From positions 1-64,000 of the forward strand of contig CAVTOG010000010.1 in the NCBI GenBank assembly GCA_963736325.1: DNA of 64,000 bases, written 5' to 3'. Shown piece after piece: positions 35,377-44,637 of the stretch (positions are counted from its first letter, which is position 1; each line of letters opens with the position of its first letter). A model generated the notes under the pieces. That model saw only the letters and a program-made list of their open reading frames with translations, was not told where the DNA came from and made no database searches. The position numbers and the translations under genes are program-made. Origin of the DNA: Actinoallomurus sp963736325. GTDB lineage: Bacteria > Actinomycetota > Actinomycetes > Streptosporangiales > Streptosporangiaceae.

Positions 35377-35763
35377 ATGACAAAGAGAATACCCAATGCT
35401 TTCGCCCGTCCACTGGCCGTAATAAGCATTTCTGGGCTTGCTCTGACACTTATGACGACACTCTCGGCGCCAAACGCGAACGCCGCGACCTGCCTGCTGA
35501 GGATTACCGCGCTCGACTCTAATCAGTACAACGTATACGTCGGCTGCAACGATATGTTCGTTGACTCATTTCACCTGTGGGGTGAGGACGAGTTCTTCGA
35601 TGACGACCTCAACTTCACCGCTCAGAGCTTCTCGGCGACCGTGTCCGGCGACGTCCTCGACGAGGATTTGGGCGAGGACGAGGTATTCGCCCAGGTGACC
35701 GCCCACGACCTGGACAACAACACTCTGACGATCCGGTCGAACACCGTCAGCGGTAACTTCTGA
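35377..35763 (+). CDS. Small secreted acidic protein
   Basis: A 128-residue protein with a Sec signal peptide (LAVISISGLALTLMTTLS, cleavage near ANAAT). The mature part has two Cys (TCLLRITALDSN, VYVGCNDMFV) and a strongly acidic middle (WGEDEFFDDDLNF, DEDLGEDEVFA), compatible with calcium binding or an immunoglobulin-like fold; no family is recognised. Its codon use is more AT-rich than its neighbours, suggesting acquisition. A rho-independent terminator follows. Confidence 0.65.
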   Translation: MTKRIPNAFARPLAVISISGLALTLMTTLSAPNANAATCLLRITALDSNQYNVYVGCNDMFVDSFHLWGEDEFFDDDLNFTAQSFSATVSGDVLDEDLGEDEVFAQVTAHDLDNNTLTIRSNTVSGNF

Positions 35764-35790
35764 GCGGCGCCGTAACGAAAGATGCCTCCT

Positions 35791-35821
35791 GGTCCGCTGT
35801 CCATCGGCCAGCGGACCTTTT
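35791..35821 (+). terminator. Rho-independent terminator
   Basis: ggtccgctg (35791-35799) pairs perfectly with cagcggacc (35809-35817), with a 9-base loop, then TTTTCTT. It closes the small secreted-protein gene. Confidence 0.85.
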
Positions 35822-35954
35822 CTTCCCGACTGCGCATTAATTGGTCGTGTTGCGGCGAACGGTGCGGGTGCCGAATAATCATCCGCGCCGGTCAGGTCAC
35901 TGATCGGCACTGGAGAGTTCACCTCCGCTGCCAGCGTTGCAGGCGTTGCCTTGG

Positions 35955-36095
35955 CACGATGATCAGTCGTGCTGCGGCGCCAACTCGCCATCTTGCAATG
36001 TCAGACACCGAAACCCGTTTTCACCTCTGAGGACCGGTTCATCCTCGCTGGCTCCACCACCTGCCCCTGGACAAGCAGCGCTGCTCGCATGTGAC
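35955..36095 (+). pseudogene. Integrase-type transposase, N-terminal scrap
   Basis: Reads VLRRQLAILQCQTPKPVFTS and EDRFILAG, then LPLDKQRCSH in the next frame. This is the QTPKP-type N-terminal helix pair of integrase-core transposases. The remainder of 35820-36225 holds no gene I can support. Confidence 0.6.
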
Positions 36096-36225
36096 GACGA
36101 CATTGCGAGCGGCGACAGCGCGGTGCGGGGAACGCTGCCATCTCTGGCACGGGCCCTCTGCCCTACGTCAGCCCGGGCGCAAGCACCTCGGCCGTCGCGG
36201 GGAGGAACGGGTTCTCTCCTCGCTG

Positions 36226-36825
36226 TCACGATGCCTTTGGCTGCTGGAGCCCGGCCAGCAGCAGGCCGATCAGCTTGCGTGGGTCGTAGCGTGGGTCGTG
36301 GTCGGGGGCGATGCAGAGGTTGCCGATGCCGCGCATCAGCTCGTAGGGCTGGATGGCGGGCCTGATCTCGCCTGTGGCGATGGCGGCGGCGAGCAGTCCT
36401 TCGGCGACGGGCAGCAGTCGATCGATGAAGTAGGCGTGCAGTGTGGTGAAGCCACTGCTGTCCGGCTGCAGGGTGTTGGCCAAGCCATGCTTGGTGACCA
36501 GGAAGTCGACGAACAAGTCAATCCACTGGCGCAGCGCTGCCAGCGGCGAGTCGGCACTGGACAACAGGCGGGGGCCGGCCTGCTCGCACTCTTCGACCTG
36601 GTGGCGAAAGACGGCAACGACGAGGTCCGCCCGCGTCGGGAAGTGGCGGTAGAGCGTCCCCATCCCGACACCCGCCCTGGCCGCGATCTCACGGACCGGT
36701 GCATCGACGCCGGAAGACATGAACACCTCTGCGGCGGCGGCGAGCAGCTTCTTCTGGTTGCGGACCACGTCGGCCCGTTTGGCCGCGGCCGGCGCGTTCT
36801 CCGGCTGTTCCGCTGCGGGCATCAC
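36226..36825 (-). CDS. TetR-family transcriptional regulator
   Basis: A 199-residue repressor. The N-terminal helix-turn-helix is ADVVRNQKKLLAAAAEVFMS, then APVREIAARAGVGMGTLYRH FPTRADLV (recognition helix ends in LYRHF). The C-terminal ligand/dimer domain has ADSPLAALRQWIDLFVDFL and MRGIGNLCIAPDHDPRYD. It is divergent from an alpha/beta hydrolase gene with operator-like palindromes between, so it probably represses itself and the hydrolase. Codons 1-2 are both ATG. Confidence 0.92.
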   Translation of the reverse strand: MMPAAEQPENAPAAAKRADVVRNQKKLLAAAAEVFMSSGVDAPVREIAARAGVGMGTLYRHFPTRADLVVAVFRHQVEECEQAGPRLLSSADSPLAALRQWIDLFVDFLVTKHGLANTLQPDSSGFTTLHAYFIDRLLPVAEGLLAAAIATGEIRPAIQPYELMRGIGNLCIAPDHDPRYDPRKLIGLLLAGLQQPKAS

Positions 36826-36888
36826 GCCCCCTTTCCCGTGACCGCCGGTTCAGCGGAACGGCTCTCTCCGTTTGCGAAGTGGAACCAT

Positions 36889-36931
36889 GCTCCGTATTAT
36901 AAATGGAACAAGGTTCCGTTTTGAATCAGTC
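36889..36931. promoter_or_regulatory. Two palindromes, putative TetR operators
   Basis: ggaacaaggttcc (36915-36927) is a palindrome with aaat/gttt flanks, and gtggaaccatgctccg (36889-36904) is a weaker version of the same half-site. Both lie between the divergent TetR and hydrolase genes in an AT-rich promoter region. Confidence 0.65.
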
Positions 36932-37015
36932 TAGACGAGGTCGGACGTTCTCATCGCCTCGCCCGCATTCCGCCCTGTGACCAGCGGCGGAGGCCATCGA
37001 AGGGAAAGATGCGGC

Positions 37016-37984
37016 ATGCCTGCGTGGACTTCCGTCGCCGACACCTACCTCCACCCCTCCACCCCTCCCGTGCTGTCGGTCAGCCCGGTGACGCTGACTG
37101 TGCCCGGACGGCCGCTGGACCTCGAAGTGCGTATTTCCGCGCCCGTAACCGGCACCGATCTGCCGATCATCCTCTTCTCCCACGGCCACGGCGGGGCCTA
37201 CGGCCTGTCCTCGCTCGACGGCTACCTGCCCCTCTCCAAGGTCTGGGCGGCTCGCGGCTTCGTCGTGATCCAGCCCAACCACCTCAGCGCCCCTCGGCTG
37301 AGCCACCGAGTCAAGGACGAACCCGGAGCACCCCATTTCTGGCGCTCACGCACCGAGGACATGAGCAACATCATCGACCGGCTCGACGAGATCGAGCAGG
37401 CCGTCCCGCAGCTCGCCGGTCGCATGAATCCCAGCAAGATCGCCATCGCCGGGCACTCCCTGGGCTCCTTCACCGGCGAACTCCTGCTGGGCGCCAAGGT
37501 CACCGACCCCGACACTGGGGAAGAAGTGAACGCGCTCGACCCCCGGATCACCCAGGGTGTGCTGCTCGGCGCCATCGGCAGGGGCGGCGACACCTTCAAC
37601 GGGTTCATGTCCGCCAACGTGCCGGTCCTCCGCACCACCGACCTCACCACGATGACAACCCCCGCGATGGTCGTCGCCGGCGACAAGGACGACTCCCAGC
37701 ACTGGACGACCATGGGACCGGACTGGCACGCCGACCCGTACCACCTCGCCCCCGCACCCAAGACCCTGCTCACCGTCTTCGACGGCGAGCACCTCCTGGG
37801 CGGCATCCAGGGCCACGACAGCGTCGAGACCACCGACGAGAGCCCCGACCGGGTCGCCGCGATCGCCGAACTCACCGTCGCCTACCTCCGCACTGCCTTC
37901 AACCCCGACGACACCTCCTGGCAGACCGCGCAAGACACACTGACCACCGGCCCAGACGCCTTCGGCCGTGTCGAATCCAAGTAG
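37016..37984 (+). CDS. Alpha/beta hydrolase (chlorophyllase/PAF-acetylhydrolase-like)
   Basis: A 322-residue cytosolic hydrolase. IILFSHGHGGAYG forms the oxyanion-hole region, and GHSLGSF carries the nucleophile Ser in GxSxG. The later GDKDDSQHW and DGEHLLGG segments supply Asp and His candidates for the triad. The overall layout resembles chlorophyllase/PAF-acetylhydrolase-type esterases; the substrate is unknown. ATG 37016 follows GGGAAAG. It is the likely target of the divergent TetR. Confidence 0.85.
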   Translation: MPAWTSVADTYLHPSTPPVLSVSPVTLTVPGRPLDLEVRISAPVTGTDLPIILFSHGHGGAYGLSSLDGYLPLSKVWAARGFVVIQPNHLSAPRLSHRVKDEPGAPHFWRSRTEDMSNIIDRLDEIEQAVPQLAGRMNPSKIAIAGHSLGSFTGELLLGAKVTDPDTGEEVNALDPRITQGVLLGAIGRGGDTFNGFMSANVPVLRTTDLTTMTTPAMVVAGDKDDSQHWTTMGPDWHADPYHLAPAPKTLLTVFDGEHLLGGIQGHDSVETTDESPDRVAAIAELTVAYLRTAFNPDDTSWQTAQDTLTTGPDAFGRVESK

Positions 37985-38188
37985 CCGACAAGGCAGCACC
38001 ACCTCTGCGATACCCCGTACGCACCTGCCCGGAGCGACCCAGGCGTTGCCTGCTAGGCACGTTCTGGGAAATGCTTGTGACAGCGTCCGAGCGCATGACG
38101 GTGTGCGTGCCGAAAATGTCATCCAGGGTGGCCCATCGGCGCTGCAGGTCGGTGATGAGGCGTTCACGTATGGCGTCGGTGACGGTTC

Positions 38189-39121
38189 TCAGCGTTGATA
38201 CACGCTGGTGCTGAGGTACTTCAGACCCGAGTCGACCAACAGGGTGGCGACCCTGGCCTTCGGCCCGAGACGCTGCCCGACTCGGATTGCCGCAAGGACG
38301 TTCGCGCCGGATGACGTTCCGGCGAACAGCCCCTCCTCCCGAGCCAGGCGCCTGGCCATACCCTCGGCATCGGCGGTCAGGATCGAGACGATCTCGTCCG
38401 GGAGCGCGGGGTCCCACATCGGAGGCGTGTAGCCGATGCCGATGCCCTCAATGAGGTGGGCACCGGGCCGGCAGCCGGACAGCACCGCGGACTCGCCGGG
38501 CTCGACTGCGATGACCCGAAGCCCCGGGTTGTGGCGCTTGAGGGCGCCCGCTGCCCCACGCAGCGAGGCCGTTGTACCGATCGACTGGACGAAGGCGTCG
38601 ACCCGCCCGCCCGACTGCTCCCAGATCTCCTCACCCATCGGATGGTAGCCAGCGATGCTGTCGGCGTTGTTGAGCTGATCAGTCCAATAGGTGCCCGGTT
38701 GCCGGCTGAACTCCTTGGCTTTCTCGATCATTCCCTCGATGAGGGCCTTCGTGATCAAGCCCCCCTCGCTCGGGATGAGAGTGAGTTCCGCGCCGAACGC
38801 CGCCATCTGCACCAGCTTGTCTTGGCTGAACGCGTCTGAAGTGACGATCCGCAGGCGATATCCTTTGGCTGCGCAGACCAGGGCGAGCGACGCACCGGTA
38901 CTGCCTCCGGTGTACTCCACAACGGTGCCGCCGAGTCTCAGCCGCCCGTCACCTTCGGCCTCGGCGATCATGGACTGCGCCATTCGGTCCTTCATGCTGC
39001 CCGTCGGGTTGTGTCCCTCGACCTTGACGAACACCTCCGCGCATCCATGCGGTACGACCCTGCGCAGCTTCACCAGCGGTGTGTTTCCGATCGCCTCCAA
39101 AACGCTGCCACTGGCGCCCAT
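38189..39121 (-). CDS. Cysteine-synthase-family PLP enzyme
   Basis: A 310-residue fold-type II PLP enzyme: VLEAIGNTPLVKLRRVV, PLP-lysine segment GHNPTGSMKDRMAQSMI (usual form NP.GS.KDR), YTGGSTGASLALVCAAKGY, and the substrate-loop SIGTTASLRGAAGALK. The C-terminal half has LFAGTSSGANVLAA and LLVDSGLKYLST. It could be a cysteine synthase or a related beta-replacement enzyme. ATG 39121 follows AAAGGA. It is divergent from an HxlR regulator. Confidence 0.88.
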   Translation of the reverse strand: MGASGSVLEAIGNTPLVKLRRVVPHGCAEVFVKVEGHNPTGSMKDRMAQSMIAEAEGDGRLRLGGTVVEYTGGSTGASLALVCAAKGYRLRIVTSDAFSQDKLVQMAAFGAELTLIPSEGGLITKALIEGMIEKAKEFSRQPGTYWTDQLNNADSIAGYHPMGEEIWEQSGGRVDAFVQSIGTTASLRGAAGALKRHNPGLRVIAVEPGESAVLSGCRPGAHLIEGIGIGYTPPMWDPALPDEIVSILTADAEGMARRLAREEGLFAGTSSGANVLAAIRVGQRLGPKARVATLLVDSGLKYLSTSVYQR

Positions 39122-39190
39122 GATCGAATCAGTCCTTTCGCTGTTCTCAGTCACGGTCTCGATCGTCGATCCGGACCAGCGGACAGACCA

Positions 39191-39205
39191 GTTCAATTTT
39201 TGAAC
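39191..39205. promoter_or_regulatory. Operator-like palindrome gttcaatttttgaac
   Basis: A 15-base palindrome (GTTCAA ttt TTGAAC) in the 105-base gap between the divergent cysteine-synthase-like and HxlR genes, 22 bases before the HxlR start. The position suits autoregulation and control of the enzyme. Confidence 0.6.
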
Positions 39206-39226
39206 CGCTGTAGTTACCATGCAGCG

Positions 39227-39925
39227 GTGAGCGGATACGGGCAGTTCTGCGCGGTGGCGCGAGCTCTGGACGTGGTGGGCGAGAGGTGGGCCCTGCTGAT
39301 CATCCGGGAGCTACTGCTCGGCGCATCATCCTTCTCCGACATTCGCCGCGGGCTGCCCCGCATCCCACGAGCGACTCTGTCCGCGCGGCTACGCACACTG
39401 CGTGCCGCCGGCATCGTCGGCGACGGCTACCGGCTCACCGAGGCCGGCACCGCACTGGCTCCGGTGGTGCGGGAACTGGCCCGGTGGGCTGTCGCCACCA
39501 ACAGCGTCGCCCTGACTGAGGACGATCTCGACACCGCTGCACTGACCTGGGACATCCAACGCCGGATCGACACCAGCGCGCTGCCTGAACGCACAGTCGT
39601 GCTCTCGATCGAGTTCACCGACCGCACAGCAAATGATCGCAACTATTGGCTGCATCTGTCCCAGACAAGCGTCAACCTGTGCCGACAGGACACCGGAGCA
39701 CCAGTGAATGTCTGGCTCACCGCGTCGACCTGGGCGACAACCAGGTGGTGGCTCGGCCACCTGTCGTGGGCACAACTGCTGCGACAGCCTGGAGTACTAG
39801 TACACGGCGACCGATCCCTGCAACGCCAGATGCACCGCTGGTTCCAGCGCTACGTCTACACCCCGGAAGCCCTCGGCGTGGCAGGACCTGAACCGACAGA
39901 CGCCGCTATGGGCAACACCATGTAA
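39227..39925 (+). CDS. HxlR-family transcriptional regulator with C-terminal extension
   Basis: A 232-residue protein. Residues 1-95 are a winged-helix HxlR domain: FCAVARALDVVGERWALLII, FSDIRRGLPRIPRATLSARL, LTEAGTALAPVVRELARWAV. Beyond that a 130-residue extension resembling an SCP2-like domain follows (TVVLSIEFTDRTANDRNYWL), typical of long HxlR proteins in actinobacteria. The start is GTG 39227; longer in-frame translation from upstream runs antisense to the divergent enzyme. Confidence 0.88.
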   Translation: MSGYGQFCAVARALDVVGERWALLIIRELLLGASSFSDIRRGLPRIPRATLSARLRTLRAAGIVGDGYRLTEAGTALAPVVRELARWAVATNSVALTEDDLDTAALTWDIQRRIDTSALPERTVVLSIEFTDRTANDRNYWLHLSQTSVNLCRQDTGAPVNVWLTASTWATTRWWLGHLSWAQLLRQPGVLVHGDRSLQRQMHRWFQRYVYTPEALGVAGPEPTDAAMGNTM

Positions 39926-39980
39926 TCGCCGCCACGTACCGTCGGTTCCGGCTCGGTACCAGCCCGATCGGAGGCATCGC

Positions 39981-41123
39981 CTACGCCGCCGTACGTTGGT
40001 CGGCCGTGCCGCCGAGGGCTGTTTCTCTCGCGGACAGCAGGGCGTCGTAGTGGCCGACCAACTGGCCACAGATGGCACCCCAGTCACGCCCCTCGACCGA
40101 GGCCCGCGCGTTCCGGGCCAGCTCTCGCCTCAACGCCGCGTCGCCGACCAGGTCGGCCACAGCGGCCCGCAGCGCAGCGGCGTCATCTGGGGGGAACAGC
40201 AGGCCGTTGTGGCCGGATCTGACCAGATCGAGGGGGCCGCCCGCGGCCGGTGCCACGACCGGGACTCCGGCGGCCAGCCCCTCTTGTACGGCCTGGCAGA
40301 ACGTCTCATCGGCGCCGGTGTGGACGAAGACGTCGAGTGAGGCGACCAGTTCCGACAGCTCCTGGCCGGTGCGGAACCCGGTGAAGACCGCTTCGGGCAG
40401 CATCCGCCGCAGCCGCCCCTCGACCGGACCGTCACCCACGACGACCAGCCGGATGCCGGGTATTCCGGTCAGGTGCCGCAGCAGTGCCGGGCGTTTTTCG
40501 GAGGCCAGCCGCCCGACGTAACCCACGAGCACCTGCCCGTCGGGAGCCAGCTCGGCGCGCAACGCCGCCGACCGATGCCGAGGGTGGAAACGCTGCTGGT
40601 CCACCCCGCGCCCCCACAACGCCAGCCGCGTGAAGCCGCGCCCGCGCAGCTCCTCCAGCGTCGGCTGGGAGGGAGCCAGCGTGAGTTCGGCCTGCTGATG
40701 GATATGGCGAAGCCACGACCAAACGAGCCGGTCGGCACCCCGCAGACCGTACCGGCGAGCGAACCCCACGACGTCGGTCTGGAACACCGCGACCGTCGGC
40801 ACGTCCAGCCGCCTGGCAGCCGCCATCCCGGACATCCCCAACGCCAACGGAGCGGCCAGGTGAATCACATCCGGATCAAAGTCCCGCAGAACGGCCGTCA
40901 CATGACGAGTCGGCACCCCGATGACAAAGGACCGGTAGAACGGCAACGCGACCCCTCGCGTCAGCCGTACGGGCTGCCCGGCATGCCCTTCGGCCCCCGG
41001 CCCCGGCGCGACGACCACCACCTCATGACCCTGCCCCGCCAGATACTCAACAACGCGGCACACCGAGTTCGTCACCCCGTTCACCCGGGGCAAGAACGAC
41101 TCGGTCACGATGGCGACTCTCAT
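39981..41123 (-). CDS. GT4 glycosyltransferase (mannosyltransferase MgtA/PimB-like)
   Basis: A 380-residue two-domain GT-B enzyme. MRVAIVTESFLPRVNGVTNS is the N-terminal glycine-loop region of GDP-mannose-dependent alpha-mannosyltransferases; VLVGYVGRLASEKRPALL starts the nucleotide-sugar domain, and DETFCQAVQEGLAAGVPVVA is the E-x7-E nucleotide-sugar motif. It probably mannosylates membrane glycolipids. ATG 41123 begins exactly at the family start. It is divergent from a histidine kinase gene. Confidence 0.9.
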   Translation of the reverse strand: MRVAIVTESFLPRVNGVTNSVCRVVEYLAGQGHEVVVVAPGPGAEGHAGQPVRLTRGVALPFYRSFVIGVPTRHVTAVLRDFDPDVIHLAAPLALGMSGMAAARRLDVPTVAVFQTDVVGFARRYGLRGADRLVWSWLRHIHQQAELTLAPSQPTLEELRGRGFTRLALWGRGVDQQRFHPRHRSAALRAELAPDGQVLVGYVGRLASEKRPALLRHLTGIPGIRLVVVGDGPVEGRLRRMLPEAVFTGFRTGQELSELVASLDVFVHTGADETFCQAVQEGLAAGVPVVAPAAGGPLDLVRSGHNGLLFPPDDAAALRAAVADLVGDAALRRELARNARASVEGRDWGAICGQLVGHYDALLSARETALGGTADQRTAA

Positions 41124-41237
41124 GGCCGCCAACATGGCCGGACGGTTCGACGACCCGACTACCGCATGGCACCGTCGGAGAGAACATCCAGCGAACGACA
41201 TCGCGTCGCTCCGCCGACGGACCTCCACGATGATCCG

Positions 41238-42413
41238 ATGCGACGCACGGGACCAGGAGTTGCTCGCCCCCTGATACCGTCGGTGACCGTGCCGGACCAG
41301 TTTGAGGCGTGGTTGCCATCCCGGCGGCGGGTTCTGCTGGTGGTGTGCGCGCTGGCGGTGCTGTGCCCGCTGTTCTTCCTCACCCCGCGTGGCCTGTCCC
41401 CGGCGGCCGGGCGTCTGGTGCTCGGAGCGCTGGCCGTCGTTCAGGCATGCGGGACGTGGTGGATGGGCTCCCGCCCCGCCGCGGTGACCGCAGTGGTGCT
41501 GTGCGCGGGGGCCGGAATCCAGCTTTTGTATCCCGCGATCGGCCCGGGTGTCGCGCTGGTGGTGGTGTCCACTTTCTCGTGGTTGCGCCCGGCTCGCGCC
41601 TCGGTGTGGGTGCTGGCCGTCGTCGTCGCGTTGTCCGGTGCCATCGCTCTGGTCACCGGCCGTTTGGGTGGCGCGCTGCTCTGGCTGGTCGCGGCGCTGC
41701 TGGCATGGACCTGGGGCGCGCTGGGCCGGGCGCGTTCAGCCCACCGCCAGGCCGAGGCGGCGCGCGCGATCCTCGAGGAGCGGGCCCGCATCGCCCGCGA
41801 GCTGCACGACGTCCTGGCCCATACGGTGTCGGTGATGGTGGTCCAGGCCGCGGCGGCGGACGACGTGTTCGATGCCAGCCCGGACCGCGCGCGGCAGGCG
41901 ATCCGGGATCTGGAGGGCGTGGGTCGGCAGGCCCTCGCCGAGTTGCGCCGGTTCCTGCGCACCGTCCGTACTTTGGAGGAGCAGGGACCGTTCGATGCGG
42001 AGGCGGCGGGCGAACCTCAGCCCGGCCTGTCGGACCTGCCCTCGCTGGCGGGGCCCCTGGCCGCAGCCGGCCTGGAGGTGGTGATCCGGCAGGAGGGCCT
42101 GGACGAGGTGACGCTTGCGCCGGGCGTCGAGCTGTCGGCGTTCCGGATCGTGCAGGAGTCCCTCACCAACGTTGTACGGCACGCCCGCGCCCGTACCGCA
42201 CGGGTGAACATCGGGGTCGCGGACGGAGAGCTGACGGTGGAGATCCACGACGACGGAAGGGGCGGCGGCAGGTTCGCCGACCTCGGCGGCGGGCACGGCA
42301 TCGCCGGCATGCGTGAGCGCGCGGCCCTGCTCGGCGGATCGGTCGAGGCGGGACCGGCCCCGGCCGGTGGGTTCCGGGTCTGCGTCCGCCTTCCGATGGA
42401 GGAGCCCGCATGA
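41238..42413 (+). CDS. NarL-type sensor histidine kinase (HisKA_3)
   Basis: A roughly 391-residue kinase. Four to five membrane helices occupy residues 25-165; the dimerisation domain has the phospho-accepting His in ARIARELHDVLAHTVSVMVV; the ATPase domain has FRIVQESLTNVVRHARAR (N box), DDGRGG and GGGHGIAGMRERAALLGG (G boxes). Its stop overlaps the response-regulator ATG, so the pair is co-translated. The start is uncertain: ATG 41238 and GTGs at 41283 and 41289 are possible. Confidence 0.9.
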   Translation: MRRTGPGVARPLIPSVTVPDQFEAWLPSRRRVLLVVCALAVLCPLFFLTPRGLSPAAGRLVLGALAVVQACGTWWMGSRPAAVTAVVLCAGAGIQLLYPAIGPGVALVVVSTFSWLRPARASVWVLAVVVALSGAIALVTGRLGGALLWLVAALLAWTWGALGRARSAHRQAEAARAILEERARIARELHDVLAHTVSVMVVQAAAADDVFDASPDRARQAIRDLEGVGRQALAELRRFLRTVRTLEEQGPFDAEAAGEPQPGLSDLPSLAGPLAAAGLEVVIRQEGLDEVTLAPGVELSAFRIVQESLTNVVRHARARTARVNIGVADGELTVEIHDDGRGGGRFADLGGGHGIAGMRERAALLGGSVEAGPAPAGGFRVCVRLPMEEPA

Positions 42414-43075
42414 CGATCCGCGTGCTGGTCGCCGACGACCAGGACCTGGTACGCGCCGGGTTCTGCATGATCATCGACGCCCGCGACGACCTGGAGGTCG
42501 TCGGGGAGGCCGGCGACGGCGAGGAGGCCGTACGGCTCGCCGAGCGACTGCGGCCGGACGTGGTGCTGATGGACGTGCGGATGCCGGGCACCAACGGGAT
42601 CGAGGCGACGCGGCGGCTGACCATGGCCGAGCACCCGCCGAAGGTCATCATCTTGACCACGTTCGACCTGGACGAGCCGATGTACGCGGCGCTTCGCGCG
42701 GGCGCCAGCGGGTTCCTGCTCAAGGACGTGCGCCCGAACGAGCTGGCCGAGGCGATCCGCGTGGTCGCGGGCGGCGAGGCGCTGCTCGCCCCGACCGTGA
42801 CCCGCCGGCTGCTGGACCGCTTCGTGCCGACCCTCACCGACGACCCGGTACGCCCCGCCGAGCTGGCCGAACTCACCGGCCGCGAGTTGGAGGTCCTCAC
42901 CCTGGTGGCTAGGGCCGCGTCGAACGCGGAGATCGCCCGGCGGCTGGTGGTGACCGAGGCGACCGTGAAGACGCACGTGTCGGCGATCCTGCGCAAGCTG
43001 AACGTCCCGGACCGCGTGCACGCGGTGGTGGCCGCCTACGACTTCGGACTGGTACGCCCCCGCCCCTCCGTCTGA
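42410..43075 (+). CDS. NarL/FixJ-family response regulator
   Basis: A 221-residue regulator with a receiver domain (acidic pocket RVLVADDQDLVRAG, phospho-Asp in PDVVLMDVRMPGTNGIEATR, Lys in FLLKDVRPNEL) and a C-terminal LuxR helix-turn-helix (LTGRELEVLTLVARAASNAE, TEATVKTHVSAILRKL). It overlaps the kinase gene by four bases (ATGA). Confidence 0.95.
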   Translation: MTIRVLVADDQDLVRAGFCMIIDARDDLEVVGEAGDGEEAVRLAERLRPDVVLMDVRMPGTNGIEATRRLTMAEHPPKVIILTTFDLDEPMYAALRAGASGFLLKDVRPNELAEAIRVVAGGEALLAPTVTRRLLDRFVPTLTDDPVRPAELAELTGRELEVLTLVARAASNAEIARRLVVTEATVKTHVSAILRKLNVPDRVHAVVAAYDFGLVRPRPSV

Positions 43076-43143
43076 CGTCGTACCCGCAAGACCAGACGGC
43101 GGACCGAGGCGGCGGGACCGGCCCGCCGCCTAGCGTCGAATCC

Positions 43144-44637
43144 ATGACGCCATCAGGAAATCCGACGACCGGGCGGCCGCATGCGGAGGCGGTACGGCTC
43201 GTGCTGATCCTGCTGTTCGCCAACCTCGCGCTCAGCCTCGTCTTCGCGGGGCTCACCCTCCTGTTCCGGCACGGCATCCTGGACTACCAGCTCGCCCGGC
43301 ATCCCGACCCGGATCCGGCGAAGACCAGAGAGAAGCTGACGCTGACCCTGTGGACCCGGCCGATACCGATCCTGCTGGTCGCGGGGGTCTACCTCTGGGT
43401 AGGTCGCCGGTTGCGCCAGGGCGTCCGCGCCGCGTACCTGCGGGTCCGCGTGATGTCGCTGGTCGGCCTGGTCGCCGTCGCGTACCTGATCGTCTCGGGG
43501 GCGTACCCGCCGTGGTTGCGCGTCGTGCAGGGCGTGCAGTTCCTGCTCCTGATCACGCTGGCCGTCGCCGTGAACCGCAGGCGGATGCGTACCGGGTTCG
43601 CTCGCGGTTCGGCACGGCCCCGCCCGCCCGGCGCGCGCCGGGCCGCGTTCGCTCTGGTGCTCATCGCCCCGGCCGTCGCCGAACTCACGCTCGGCACGGT
43701 CAAGCTGAAGATGCTCTGGCTGGTCCTGCTGTACGTGCCGATCTACGGCGCCGGCGTGCTGCTGATCCGCGAACTGGTACGCCGGACCGGCGGCGGCCGG
43801 GCGAGCATCCTGCTGATGGGCCTGGTGTACGGGCTCATCGAGGAGGGGCTGGCGCTGCAGAGCCTGACCAGCCCTCACCTGTACGGTGCGGCCGGCTGGG
43901 CGCCGCGGCTGCTCGGGATCAACACGGCCTACACCGAACTCAACCTGCCATACCACGTGGTGTTCAGCGTCGTCATCCCGATCGCGCTGGTCGAATTGTT
44001 GTTCCCCGCGCTCGGCCCCATGCCGTACCTGCGCCGGGGCGGCCTCGTCATCACGGGAATCGTCGCGGTGCTCGGGGTCGCACTACTGCGCGTGTCGGTA
44101 CCGCCGTCCGAGGACCCCGGTTACATCTTGCCGGGTACCGCGCTGATCGTGATCGTCGTGCTGGTGGTCGTGCTGAGCGTCGTCGCCCTGCGGGTCCTGC
44201 CGCGGCGCCGCCCCGCCCGTGCACGGTCCGCCGTCGCGCTGCCGCGGCCCGCCATCGCCTGGGTGATGAGCGCGGTCACCGCGTTCGGGTTCCTCGGCCT
44301 GCTGTACCCGTTCGCGGGGGCGCGGCATCCGGCGTACACGCACGGTGACTGGGTGCTGGTTCCGATGCTCGCCGCGGCCGCGCTGGCGGTGGGCGCGGGC
44401 GTCGCGCTGTGGCGCTGGACGGCCGCCGCGGGCTGTACGAACACGCACCGGCTGGCCGCTATCTCAGGTGCGCTCATCGCGCACACCGTATTCGGCATCG
44501 TCGCGAACACCCATACCGCGCCCGACATCGTCGGCCTGACGGTGATCGGCGTCGTCATGGCCATCCTGCTCGGCCTGCTCGCCCGCCGCCTCGGCGGTGC
44601 ACGGCCGGCCGAGCCCGTCTATTCGAGGGCCGCATGA
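43144..44637 (+). CDS. Polytopic membrane protein, possible two-component target
   Basis: A 497-residue integral protein with roughly twelve hydrophobic helices and short charged loops (for example LLIRELVRRTGGGRASILLM, GLVYGLIEEGLALQSLT). The EEGLA and later NLPYHVVFSVV motifs are vaguely like CPBP-type intramembrane proteases, but the full EExxxR pattern is not seen, so I leave it unassigned. It follows the response regulator by 68 bases and its stop overlaps the GPP34 gene, suggesting one operon. Confidence 0.7.
   Translation: MTPSGNPTTGRPHAEAVRLVLILLFANLALSLVFAGLTLLFRHGILDYQLARHPDPDPAKTREKLTLTLWTRPIPILLVAGVYLWVGRRLRQGVRAAYLRVRVMSLVGLVAVAYLIVSGAYPPWLRVVQGVQFLLLITLAVAVNRRRMRTGFARGSARPRPPGARRAAFALVLIAPAVAELTLGTVKLKMLWLVLLYVPIYGAGVLLIRELVRRTGGGRASILLMGLVYGLIEEGLALQSLTSPHLYGAAGWAPRLLGINTAYTELNLPYHVVFSVVIPIALVELLFPALGPMPYLRRGGLVITGIVAVLGVALLRVSVPPSEDPGYILPGTALIVIVVLVVVLSVVALRVLPRRRPARARSAVALPRPAIAWVMSAVTAFGFLGLLYPFAGARHPAYTHGDWVLVPMLAAAALAVGAGVALWRWTAAAGCTNTHRLAAISGALIAHTVFGIVANTHTAPDIVGLTVIGVVMAILLGLLARRLGGARPAEPVYSRAA

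Noticed and set aside
40473..41237. N-terminal extension of the histidine kinase by about 250 residues
   Set aside because: Antisense to the glycosyltransferase, low-complexity Arg/Pro/His composition, no start signal.
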